Positions 1 to 7,259 of a DNA stretch of 64,000 nt are shown in pieces. The stretch's first letter is position 1, and the number at the start of each line of letters is the position of its first letter. This DNA is from CAKZQX01 sp034436755. GTDB lineage: Bacteria; Chloroflexota; Chloroflexia; Chloroflexales; Chloroflexaceae. Both the position numbers and the translations under genes were made by a program. Below the pieces are notes generated by a model, which did not search any database, had not been told where the DNA came from, and worked only from the letters and a program-made list of their open reading frames with translations. The stretch spans positions 1-64,000 of the forward strand of contig DAOTVB010000152.1 in the NCBI GenBank assembly GCA_034436755.1, read 5' to 3'.

Positions 1-77
1 CGAAAAACAGAACAGCATACAAGCATTTTGACCAGGTCTACCAGCGTTTGACTGAGTCATAGTAATGTTATCAATGA

Positions 78-1301
78 CGCGCTCAATCGGAAGGTCACCC
101 ACGACAGACCAGTTATGCCTACAACGGCGACGGTGTCCTGGTCAATGACGGCACCACCACCTACGCGCAGGATCTCGCCGCGCCGCTGAGCCAGGTGCTC
201 AGTGATGGCACAGACACCTACGTGTACGGCCACGCGCGCCTGCGCGCCCTGGGTGGCCCGTGGTACATCGGCGACTCCCTCGGCAGCGTGCGGCAAACCC
301 TCGATGATGCGGGTGGGGTGCTGGGGAGCATCGCGTACGATCCGTGGGGCGTGCCGACGGCGGGGACGCCGCAGCCCTTCGGCTTCACCGGGGAACTGCA
401 TTCGGCGGGGCAGGTCTATCTGCGGGCGCGCTGGTATGCGCCGGGGCAGGGCACGTTTCCAAGCAGAGATCCGTTTGCGGGCTTCCCGAATATGCCGTAT
501 AGTCTGCATGCGTATCAGTATGGGTACAGCAATCCGGTGCGGTGGACGGATCCGAGTGGACAGTGTACTGACCTTGGGTTCGGGAGCAGCATTTACTGTG
601 AACCTGGCGAGGAGCCGCGTACACCAGCGGAGGCAGAAGCGCTCTGTGGTCCCAAACCACCGTCCCATCCACGGACGGGACCAACCTACATTTGCAACCC
701 GCAACGCGGAGCATGGGAGCCACTGCTCAAGACGGGAACGATTGTGGTAGGTGGATTGCCCTCCCTTGGGCGGGCAGTGCCCGGATTGGGAAGATTACCC
801 CAGATCGGGAAAGCCGGGCGGGAGATGGCACAGTCCTGCCTTGGGCTAACGAGACTGCTGCTGCTTTCACAAAGCAGTATTCAAGTACAAGCAGATACGC
901 AAACACAGTCGCAGAATCGACGATCGTGTGATAGGATCACCATTCCTGCATCGTGTGTGCAAGACCTCGCTCAATATCCAGATACATCATTCCAGTGTTT
1001 CAGATGTGCTACTAATGTTGCCAGAAAAATCCAAATTGCCAATCCAACCAGCACCGTGCTCATTGTCGAATTGATGAACAGTGTTGGTCGACCCTTTCTA
1101 CAGAATAAGGATGGTGAAGCAGTCAGCCAAACAGGACTTCACGAAGTAGTAGTTATCGATAATGAGTGCTATATCGATGCCCTGGTCTATAAATATTTCG
1201 GCTTACGAGCGGTGACATGGGCAGAATACCAGGCAGTCTGGCAGTATGAGGATATGGTGAAAGGGACTGGCAACACCCGCCTGCCTGGTTCGCGGCGGTA
1301 G
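78..1301 (+). CDS. Displaced Rhs C-terminal tip with putative papain-fold toxin domain
   Basis: The frame is open from just after an in-frame TGA at 75-77; Rhs-type sequence (YAYNGDG) is recognisable from 114 and the first plausible start is a GTG at 195. Residues numbered from that GTG: 1-120 form the Rhs/YD-repeat core end (GSVRQTLDDAG, YDPWG, FGFTGELH, YLRARWYAPGQG, SRDPF, YQYGYSNPVRWTDPSG). After this border the sequence is unrelated to Rhs. The last 110 residues show C268 and C271 (QCFRCAT), H316 (GLHEVVVI) and D328 (YIDAL), then G and W, which resembles the Cys-His-Asp layout of papain-fold polymorphic toxins (Tox-PL type). An intact Rhs protein would be well over 1000 residues, so only the tip is present and no secretion signal or long core precedes it. 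DNA of the tip is visibly less GC-rich than the core. The toxin assignment is inferred from motif spacing; expression is uncertain. Confidence 0.7.
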   Translation, partial: RAQSEGHPRQTSYAYNGDGVLVNDGTTTYAQDLAAPLSQVLSDGTDTYVYGHARLRALGGPWYIGDSLGSVRQTLDDAGGVLGSIAYDPWGVPTAGTPQPFGFTGELHSAGQVYLRARWYAPGQGTFPSRDPFAGFPNMPYSLHAYQYGYSNPVRWTDPSGQCTDLGFGSSIYCEPGEEPRTPAEAEALCGPKPPSHPRTGPTYICNPQRGAWEPLLKTGTIVVGGLPSLGRAVPGLGRLPQIGKAGREMAQSCLGLTRLLLLSQSSIQVQADTQTQSQNRRSCDRITIPASCVQDLAQYPDTSFQCFRCATNVARKIQIANPTSTVLIVELMNSVGRPFLQNKDGEAVSQTGLHEVVVIDNECYIDALVYKYFGLRAVTWAEYQAVWQYEDMVKGTGNTRLPGSRR

Positions 1302-1343
1302 TACCATTTCTTACAAACTACGTCATCATATGATGGAGTGAAC

Positions 1344-1685
1344 ATGATGGATAATCGATCACACATAGACAAGATTATCGCTTGTCTCGAGGATGTGCTG
1401 AAAAGGCCAGAAATGTACCTGGGACCATCTGCCGATGTTGCCCATGTGGTTACGTTTCTGAGTGGATTTGACACGGCGTGTACTGCGCTTGACCTTTCTC
1501 CAGGACATACGGATACGGCCTACCAATCTGTCGTGCGCGAGAAAGGCTGGGCTGAGTCATCAACACGTGGAGTTTGGAATATCATGTATGATCGTGGGCT
1601 CACGGAACACGAGATTGTGCGAGAGTTGATCGTCATTGAGATCGCGGCGTGGAAGCAACGTGCTGCCTTACCACCATCAAACTGA
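1344..1685 (+). CDS. Candidate immunity protein for the Rhs toxin tip
   Basis: Begins 42 bases after the toxin stop codon, with GGAG at 1335-1338 ahead of ATG 1344 (a second ATG follows at 1347, and an in-frame GTG lies at 1338). The 113-residue product is acidic, soluble and mostly helical, with no signal peptide. The segment RPEMYLGPSADVAHVVTFLS is reminiscent of the RPxMYLG...FLxG pattern seen in small proteins often found next to polymorphic toxins. Its position directly after a toxin tip and ahead of a second Rhs core is the standard site of a cognate immunity gene. Like the toxin tip it is less GC-rich than the window average. I do not recognise a named family with certainty; the role is inferred from position. 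Confidence 0.55.
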   Translation: MMDNRSHIDKIIACLEDVLKRPEMYLGPSADVAHVVTFLSGFDTACTALDLSPGHTDTAYQSVVREKGWAESSTRGVWNIMYDRGLTEHEIVRELIVIEIAAWKQRAALPPSN

Positions 1686-1784
1686 CAACGGCATAATGTC
1701 TTAACGATTGCGTACAGTCGTCCGGCGTAACCAATGGGTTGCCGCTACATCATGGTTGTTGCCTATTCGGGGGACTATTTTCTT

Positions 1785-2110
1785 CACCCAAGATCTCGCC
1801 GCGCCACTGAGTCAGGTGCTCAGCGACGGGACCGCGAACTACATCTATGGCCTGGAGCGCCTGCGCACCCAGGGCGGCCCCTGGTATGTCGGCGACGCCC
1901 TCGGCAGCGTACGGCAAACGCTGGATGACGCGGGTGCGGTGGTGGCGACCACCAGCTATGACCCGTGGGGCACGCCACAGAGCACCCTGAGCGCGCCGTT
2001 TGGGTTTACGGGGGAACTGCACTCAGCCGGGCAGGTCTATCTGCGAGCGCGCTGGTATGCGCCGGGGTGAGGTTTCACGAGCCGCACCGCGTGCGTGGGT
2101 AGCTGGACTG
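1785..2110 (+). pseudogene. Decayed second Rhs core fragment
   Basis: From about 1790 the sequence repeats the Rhs core found at 165-460, at both DNA and protein level: QDLAAPLSQVLSDG, then YGLERLR, GSVRQTLDDAG, YDPWGTP, FGFTGELHSAGQVYLRARWY. A TGA at 2068-2070 replaces the Gln codon of the conserved YAPGQG motif, and the following codons still read GFTSRT, close to the expected GTFxSRDP, before similarity ends. No start codon with a ribosome site is evident and the upstream reading frame (1708 onward) is not Rhs-like. This is therefore a non-functional remnant, most simply the tip-proximal core of an older Rhs gene left when the 195-1301 tip was inserted or displaced. Confidence 0.75.
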
Positions 2111-2317
2111 CACACTGTTGCGGATACAGCGAAACATTGATCATCCAACCTGATACGACCTTCACCAATATTCCCAAAACCCTTGCAAAATAGCAAAATC
2201 TAGTTAAACTACATCTGGCTGTTACTGCATACGTTGCGCTTCTGTTGACTGGCGGCTAATGGCCGGCATCTACCGACTACCGACATCTACTTTTAGCATC
2301 CCAGGTATTACCGAACT

Positions 2318-3805
2318 ATGCTGCTACTCCTGGCAACTTTCACCTTCCTCATCGTTGAAACGGCCCTGGCAACGTTTGTTGCCACACATGCATGGAAGTA
2401 TCTCCCGGCGAAGCTGTTTGTGCTGCTGGTTATCTGCACGGCGTTTTTAAACATCTCCGGCTTTATTCAGTACACTGCGGCTGATACCCAGACTGCCTAC
2501 AGCAGCACGGTTAGTAGTGGGCTGGCACTCATTGGTCTGCAACTGTTGCTTTTGCTGATAGCCAGCCGGTTGTTTATGCCGTCCTGGTGGCAGGGTCGCC
2601 GGCCACCGATCTTCTGGATCAGTCTGCCCTATGTCGGGGGCTTTTTTATCCTACTGGTGGATAGTGTCGCGCGGCTGCATCTGCTGCTGGGTGATGTGGT
2701 CCTTGAGCAGGGCTTCTATGAACTCAACCCGGCACTGCCCGGCGGGATCTTCCTGCTGTCGCTGTTTGGCGCAAGCTGGTTTGTGCATATTGTTCTGCTG
2801 GGGGTGGTGCTGATCCGCCAGCCGCAGGTGCGATTGGTCAGCGGGGCACTGCTGGGGGCGCTGCTGATTGCGCTGGTGATTAACCAGCTTGCCGGCAACC
2901 TGGACAATCCCTACCTGAGCCTGGTGGCCGGGCCGATCTCGACGGTGTTGTTGCTGGCGGTGTTGACTTACGCGGTGCTGCGGACCCGGCTGTTTGTGCC
3001 AACCCAGGCTGCGCTCGATCTGGCACTGCAGGCAATGGACGAGGTCGTTGCGGTGCTTGACCAGGAAGACAACATTATTTACACCAACCGGCCGGCGCTC
3101 CAGTTGGGCTTGCGGACCGATCAGTCATTGACGGCAGCGTTTCAGAGCGCTGGAGCAGACATGCATGCACTGGCACGACTGGTTGATCGAGCGGGTCGGC
3201 ACCAGCAGGAGCAGATGGTGCAAAAACTTATGCTCGGTGCGCGCTGCTTTGTGCTAACGCTGGCTCCTGTCATCAATCAGCAGGGTCAGTCGCGGGGAAC
3301 GCTGCTGCTGGGCCGGGATGTCACCGAAGTTGAGCACTACACCTGCCAGTTGGAGCAGGAGCGGCAGCAACTGGTTGAGGCGATCACACAGCTTGAAGCG
3401 GAGCAGTTTGAACGCGCGCAGTTAACGGCGACGGTGCGGGCGCTCTCGCTACCATTGATTCCGGTTGTGCGGGGCGTGCTGATCCTGCCGCTGATCGGCG
3501 AGTTTGATACGGCGCGGATCGAGGATTTTATACGGGTGCTGCTCTGCGGGATTGCCCGGGAGAAAGCCCGGCTGGTGTTAATCGATATCACCGGCCTGCT
3601 GGTGATGGATGGTGATGGGGCCGCCGGGTTGCTGCAAGGTGTGCGGGCTGCAACCCTCCTCGGCGCACGCTGCGTGCTGATTGGCGTGCGTCCGGAAATT
3701 GCCGAAGCGCTGGTGGCGCTGGGGGTCTCCCTTGATGGAATGACGACGGCGGCAACGCTGGAGCAGGCGGTGCGGCGGGAACTTGCCGTTCGTGGTTTGT
3801 CGTGA
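2318..3805 (+). CDS. 7TM-PAS-STAS sensor protein (RsbR-like anti-sigma antagonist family)
   Basis: The 495-residue product has three parts. Residues 1-230 contain about seven hydrophobic helices, like the N-terminal 7TM histidine-kinase-type sensor region. Residues 235-345 form a PAS-like segment (AMDEVVAVLDQEDNIIYTNR ... GTLLLGRDVTEVE), followed by a short coiled coil rich in Glu and Gln. Residues 370-490 are a STAS domain (LPLIPVVRGVLILPLIGEF, LVLIDITGLLVMDGDGA, GARCVLIGVRPEIAE) of the type in RsbR stressosome proteins and anti-sigma-factor antagonists. The usual phosphorylatable Ser/Thr after DITG is replaced by Leu-Leu-Val-Met-Asp. No kinase domain is present, so it probably passes a membrane signal to a partner switch encoded elsewhere. 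No clear Shine-Dalgarno precedes ATG 2318. The ligand is unknown. Confidence 0.75.
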   Translation: MLLLLATFTFLIVETALATFVATHAWKYLPAKLFVLLVICTAFLNISGFIQYTAADTQTAYSSTVSSGLALIGLQLLLLLIASRLFMPSWWQGRRPPIFWISLPYVGGFFILLVDSVARLHLLLGDVVLEQGFYELNPALPGGIFLLSLFGASWFVHIVLLGVVLIRQPQVRLVSGALLGALLIALVINQLAGNLDNPYLSLVAGPISTVLLLAVLTYAVLRTRLFVPTQAALDLALQAMDEVVAVLDQEDNIIYTNRPALQLGLRTDQSLTAAFQSAGADMHALARLVDRAGRHQQEQMVQKLMLGARCFVLTLAPVINQQGQSRGTLLLGRDVTEVEHYTCQLEQERQQLVEAITQLEAEQFERAQLTATVRALSLPLIPVVRGVLILPLIGEFDTARIEDFIRVLLCGIAREKARLVLIDITGLLVMDGDGAAGLLQGVRAATLLGARCVLIGVRPEIAEALVALGVSLDGMTTAATLEQAVRRELAVRGLS

Positions 3806-3969
3806 TGGTTTAAGGCAATACGAATGAATGTCACTCCCTGGGCGTTGCTTTTGTTGTATCATGGATGTGGTAGATCTATCCGGCATGCGCTGCCGGGTTC
3901 ACTGGATCTTCCGCGAACGTTACCGCATTGCCTGATCCTTCCATAGAATTGTCACACGAAAGGCACAGA

Positions 3970-4992
3970 ATGGCAGCCGTAAAATCCCGCTCTCCATTGC
4001 GGTCGCTGGGGCTCTGGGTGGAGACACAGCAGTGCCGGATGGCTTCGGTCTACGATAGAATCGCCTCACATGACAATCGGGAACGGCTTGAGCGTCTGAT
4101 GGTCTATATCGCCACGCTGGGCTTTCTGGTGCATCTGCTGCTGATCTTTTTAGTCAATACGCTCCCGGTGCTGCAACCGCTGGATTTCATTATTGGGACA
4201 AATTACCTGGCGGCGATCAGTACGCCCTTCAGCGTTATTCTCTTCTATGAGGTGCTGTTGCTGGTGCTGGCGCTGCCGGAGTCGACCACGCGCTCTCTTG
4301 CCACACAATTTGAGGTTATCTCGCTGATTGTGTTGCGGAATGTGTTTAAAGAGCTGGCAAAGTTAGAGAGCCTGGAGGAGATTGAGCAGCAGTTCGAGGT
4401 CTTTAGCCCGATCCTGATAGATATGGGTGGTGGGTTGCTGCTCTTCCTGATGGTTACGGTTTTTTACCATGTCAGCCATCGCCGGACACATGCAGAACAG
4501 GAGCTGCGCACGACAACGCCGGCACTGGAGCATTTTATCGTGCGCAAAAAGGTCGTCGCGCTTTTGCTGGTCGGGTTGCTGGTCGGGTTGGCCGGAAACA
4601 ATCTGCTGATCTGGACCGACGTGGGCTACCAGGCATTTCTTGGTACACCGGCGGCGGATCTGGTGCGGCCTGGCGAGTATTATACCGAGCTGTTTACGGT
4701 GCTGATCTTTACCGATGTGTTGATTTTGATTCTGTCACTGCTGCTGTCGGATAGCTATCATCTGGTAGTCCGGAATGCGGGGTTTGTTATTGCCACGATC
4801 CTGCTGCGCGTTTCACTCTCGATGACGAAACCGTTTGATGTTGTGCTGGCTATGGTTGCCGTGCTGTTTGCGATTCTTGTGCTCCTGATCTACAAGTATC
4901 ACTCGCGGCTTATGCCGGAGGAAAATGAGTATCTGGTGGATCATGATCTGGTGGATCGCAATCTGGTGGATCGTAATCCTGGTGGATCGTAA
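3970..4992 (+). CDS. Multi-pass membrane protein of unknown function
   Basis: Start chosen at ATG 3970, which has AAAGG seven bases upstream; an ATG at 3928 would add 14 residues without a ribosome site. The 340-residue product has an N-terminal amphipathic region, then about six to seven hydrophobic helices (for example LMVYIATLGFLVHLLLIF, FSVILFYEVLLLVLAL, VVALLLVGLLVGLAG, VLILILSLLL) and a helical loop with FKELAKLESLEEIEQQFEV. I do not recognise the family. The C-terminus LVDHDLVDRNLVDRNPGGS is encoded by the first units of the tandem array that follows: two 15-bp units keep the frame, then the switch to 16-bp units shifts it and creates TAA at 4990-4992. It lies 164 bases after the STAS gene on the same strand, so a shared membrane-signalling role is possible but unproven. 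Confidence 0.6.
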   Translation: MAAVKSRSPLRSLGLWVETQQCRMASVYDRIASHDNRERLERLMVYIATLGFLVHLLLIFLVNTLPVLQPLDFIIGTNYLAAISTPFSVILFYEVLLLVLALPESTTRSLATQFEVISLIVLRNVFKELAKLESLEEIEQQFEVFSPILIDMGGGLLLFLMVTVFYHVSHRRTHAEQELRTTTPALEHFIVRKKVVALLLVGLLVGLAGNNLLIWTDVGYQAFLGTPAADLVRPGEYYTELFTVLIFTDVLILILSLLLSDSYHLVVRNAGFVIATILLRVSLSMTKPFDVVLAMVAVLFAILVLLIYKYHSRLMPEENEYLVDHDLVDRNLVDRNPGGS

Positions 4993-5179
4993 TCCTGGTG
5001 GATCGTAATCCTGGTGGATCGTAATCCTGGTGGATCGTAATCCTGGTGGATCGTAATCCTGGTGGATCGTAATCCTGGTGGATCGTAATCCGGTGGATCG
5101 TAATCCTGGTGGATCGTAATCCTGGTGGATCGTAATCCTGGTGGATCGTAATCCTGGTGGATCGTAATCCTGGTGGCGG
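4935..5179 (+). repeat. Tandem array, 15 copies of a 15-16 bp unit
   Basis: The unit is ggtggatcgtaatcct. Fifteen GGTGGATC starts can be counted between 4935 and 5158. The first two units are 15 bp with sequence differences (ggtggatcatgatct, ggtggatcgcaatct); the remainder are 16-bp units that are identical except for one at about 5091 that lacks a T and is 15 bp. The array begins inside the 3' end of the preceding membrane-protein gene and sets its stop codon. Open frames on the complementary strand (repeating Pro-Gly-Leu-Arg-Ser-Thr) are artefacts of the repeat. Confidence 0.95.
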
Positions 5180-5221
5180 ATCTGATGCCGCGCACCGGGA
5201 ATGAGTCATCGAATAACTGGA

Positions 5222-5314
5222 TATAGCAACCCTACATTTGTCGTAGTGCCACCTTCAGGCGGTTGACAACGAATTCCCGAAGAACCAGTTCACAACCAAT
5301 TTAGAATTGCTATA
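5222..5314. repeat. Small inverted-repeat element, tatagcaa family, copy 1
   Basis: Ends are tatagcaaccctacatttg on the left and, reading inward from the right, tatagcaattctaaattgg. The same ends recur at 15508-15608. Length is 93 bases with no coding potential. The next base pairs lead straight into the palindromic element at 5318. Confidence 0.7.
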
Positions 5315-5317
5315 TAA

Positions 5318-5481
5318 CACGAGGTACGCGGTGGGTATGCAACCCGGTTTTTTGCCTGGATTTACGACCCGCTTCGCCTGCGGCAGGACGAAAAAGAAAA
5401 AAGAGCACCATGCTGCCGCAGGCGAAGCGGGCTTTTGGGACGATTAACAGACCGAAATAAGGCTGCACTGCGTAACTCGTG
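5318..5481. repeat. Palindromic MITE-like element, copy 1
   Basis: Left end cacgaggtacgcggt and right end ctgcgtaactcgtg are inverted copies of each other with a few mismatches. Inner arms cccgcttcgcctgcggcag and ctgccgcaggcgaagcggg are perfect 19-base inverted repeats around an A-rich centre. Related copies lie at 8600, 12455, 26071, 44845, 47816, 49622 and 57091. There is no gene in 4993-5531 apart from this element, the tandem array and the small element before it. Confidence 0.8.
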
Positions 5482-5531
5482 GATATAACCTGACTGGTTC
5501 AGCTTCCCGGTTCCGGCTGGGTACTGCCGGG

Positions 5532-6269
5532 CTATGCGCGTGCGCCAAAGATAGCCCGCCCGATGCGCACAATGGTCGCGCCCTCTTCGATGGCGATCTC
5601 AAAGTCGTCGGTCATACCCATCGAGAGTTGCGACCAGTCGGCCTGGGGGAACTGCTGTGCCAGGGTTGCGCGCAGGGTGTGCAACATGCGGAAGACCGGC
5701 CGGGCCACCTCCGGGTCGTCCGCAAAGGGCGCAATCGTCATCAGTCCCCGAACCTGTAGCTGCGGCAGCGCCAGGATCTGCTCTACCGCCGCCTGGAATT
5801 GGGGCCACTGCGCGGCATGCTCCGGGCCACCGGGGAGATCAAACCCTTCCTTGCCGGCTTCGCCGCTCACATTCACCTGGAGCAAAACCGGCAGCGGTCG
5901 CTGGTCTTCTGCCTCTGCGCGGGCAGCGTGGCGGTTGAGCGTCTCCGCCAGGCGCAGGCTGTCGAGCGAGTGAACCATATCAAACAGCCCCACGGCAGTT
6001 CTGGCTTTGTTGCGCTGAAGATGCCCGATCAGATGCCAGGTCGGGCGTGGTTCCAGGGTTGCCAGCGCGCTGACTTTCCCCTCGGCTTCCTGGATGCGAT
6101 TCTCCCCCAGGTCATGCACGCCGGCAGCAACTGCCTGGGCAATCAGTTCGGGTGGATGCGTTTTGGTCACGGCAACCAGCCGAACCTCGTCCGGGTTGCG
6201 ACCGGCCCGGCGGGCAGCCGCAGCGATGCGTTCCTGGATGACGGCGATATGTTGGGCAATACTCATCAT
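5532..6269 (-). CDS. yggS: YggS/PLPBP-family pyridoxal phosphate homeostasis protein
   Basis: The 245-residue product matches the YggS/YBL036c/PROSC family over its whole length, and the size is typical. The PLP-binding lysine is in VRLVAVTKTHP (about residue 36). Other family motifs are DLGENRIQEAEGK, WHLIGHLQRNK, VHSLDSLRLAE, VLLQVNVSGEAGKEGF, GLMTIAPFADDPE and LSMGMTDDFEIAIEEGAT. It is a fold-type III, single-barrel PLP protein with no known catalytic activity that buffers cellular PLP. Two adjacent ATGs (6269 and 6266) could start it. It sits 15 bases downstream of the membrane-anchored gene at 6285-6872 on the same strand, so the two are probably cotranscribed. In many bacteria yggS neighbours division or envelope genes; that linkage is not seen here. 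Confidence 0.93.
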   Translation of the reverse strand: MMSIAQHIAVIQERIAAAARRAGRNPDEVRLVAVTKTHPPELIAQAVAAGVHDLGENRIQEAEGKVSALATLEPRPTWHLIGHLQRNKARTAVGLFDMVHSLDSLRLAETLNRHAARAEAEDQRPLPVLLQVNVSGEAGKEGFDLPGGPEHAAQWPQFQAAVEQILALPQLQVRGLMTIAPFADDPEVARPVFRMLHTLRATLAQQFPQADWSQLSMGMTDDFEIAIEEGATIVRIGRAIFGARA

Positions 6270-6284
6270 CTATCACTTCTCTCG

Positions 6285-6872
6285 CTATTCCGTATGCGGG
6301 TTCACCAGCAAAATCTGCTCGACGGCCGGGTCGGGTGGGTAATTCAGTGTGAGTACCAGGCCGCGATCCTCGGGCAGCGGCACATCCAGATCGAGCGGTG
6401 TGCTCTCACCCGGTGCCAGTTGCACGGTTCTCCCGGCAGCGGCGGTGTAACTTGCACCGCCGGTATCCCGCAGCATAAATGCGCTCAACGGCACAGCCAC
6501 TTCCGTGCTACTGATATTGGTGACCTGGCCGCGCAACGTAACCGTGTCGCCCTGCCGCCGAATGGCGTTGATTTCCACGCGCAGGCGGCCACTCTCGGCT
6601 ACGGGCGTCAGGGCGGGTACTGCTCCGCCACCGGCCAACCCTTGCCAGAGATCCTGAATGGTCTGGGCAACACCGGGCGATAGCTCTTCCAGGTTGAACG
6701 GTGGTTGGGCGGGAGCCGGGGTTGCTCCCGGAATGGTGGGTTGCGGCGCAAACTGCTGCTGGAGCGCAGTTTCATCCGGTGTAAAGCGCCCCCGCGTGCT
6801 AAGCAGGATTAACAGCAGCGCCAGCAAAATTCCCCAGATCCAGATTGGCCCCGGTTGTGATCCTTTGAACAT
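6285..6872 (-). CDS. Membrane-anchored extracytoplasmic protein of unknown function
   Basis: The 195-residue product has one N-terminal membrane helix (residues about 11-26, IWIWGILLALLLILLS), a Pro/Ala/Gln-rich linker, and a C-terminal beta-rich domain (RLRVEINAIRRQGDTVTLRG, VTNISSTEVAVPLSAFMLRD, LAPGESTPLDLDVPLPEDRG). The latter resembles the DUF4352/telokin-like domains found in exported Gram-positive and Chloroflexota proteins; the match is by general pattern only. It would be tethered to the outer face of the membrane. A good promoter ends only about seven bases before ATG 6872, so its mRNA may be nearly leaderless. It is followed by yggS 15 bases downstream. Confidence 0.65.
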   Translation of the reverse strand: MFKGSQPGPIWIWGILLALLLILLSTRGRFTPDETALQQQFAPQPTIPGATPAPAQPPFNLEELSPGVAQTIQDLWQGLAGGGAVPALTPVAESGRLRVEINAIRRQGDTVTLRGQVTNISSTEVAVPLSAFMLRDTGGASYTAAAGRTVQLAPGESTPLDLDVPLPEDRGLVLTLNYPPDPAVEQILLVNPHTE

Positions 6873-6878
6873 ACATCT

Positions 6879-6907
6879 ATTGTACTGACTGTACGCAGGC
6901 TTGACAA
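6879..6907 (-). promoter_or_regulatory. Predicted sigma70-type promoter for the 6872-5532 operon
   Basis: On the minus strand: TTGTCA (6907-6902), 17-base spacer, TACAAT (6884-6879). Transcription would begin at about 6872, at or beside the start codon. On the plus strand the overlapping TTGACA at 6901-6906 is followed after 17 bases by TAAACT (6924-6929), a weaker candidate for the liv set starting at 7260. Of 6873-7259 I see nothing else beyond these signals. Confidence 0.55.
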
Positions 6908-7259
6908 ACGGTAGACCATCCAGTAAACTGCTGCATCACAGAAACTTCGGCATAAAAGTTCTAAATGCCACAGCTTTACCCTGAGCTCTATTCGCAGTGC
7001 TGCACACCGGCATTGCCGCTTTACCCTCGGATGGGGTCTGTTTTGCCTGCCTCGTCCAGTATGTTTTTTTTGCCTGAATCTAGATCAATAGGTCCGCAGA
7101 GGGGGTGATCGGAGCTATCATTCAGGGGGCATTATGCGCGTATCAGGGCGTCATAGCGCTGTAGGTAGCGGGTCGGCTTCCCGTGTGGCGCATGGCTATT
7201 GACGCCGCCTGTCTCAACAATTGTTCGTGATCGAGTGTATCGAAAGGAGCACTTCGAGT

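Noticed and set aside
4910..5209. Two minus-strand frames encoding regular Pro-Gly-Leu-Arg-Ser-Thr repeats
   Set aside because: They are produced by the 16-bp tandem array read on the complementary strand; no start signal and no unique sequence.
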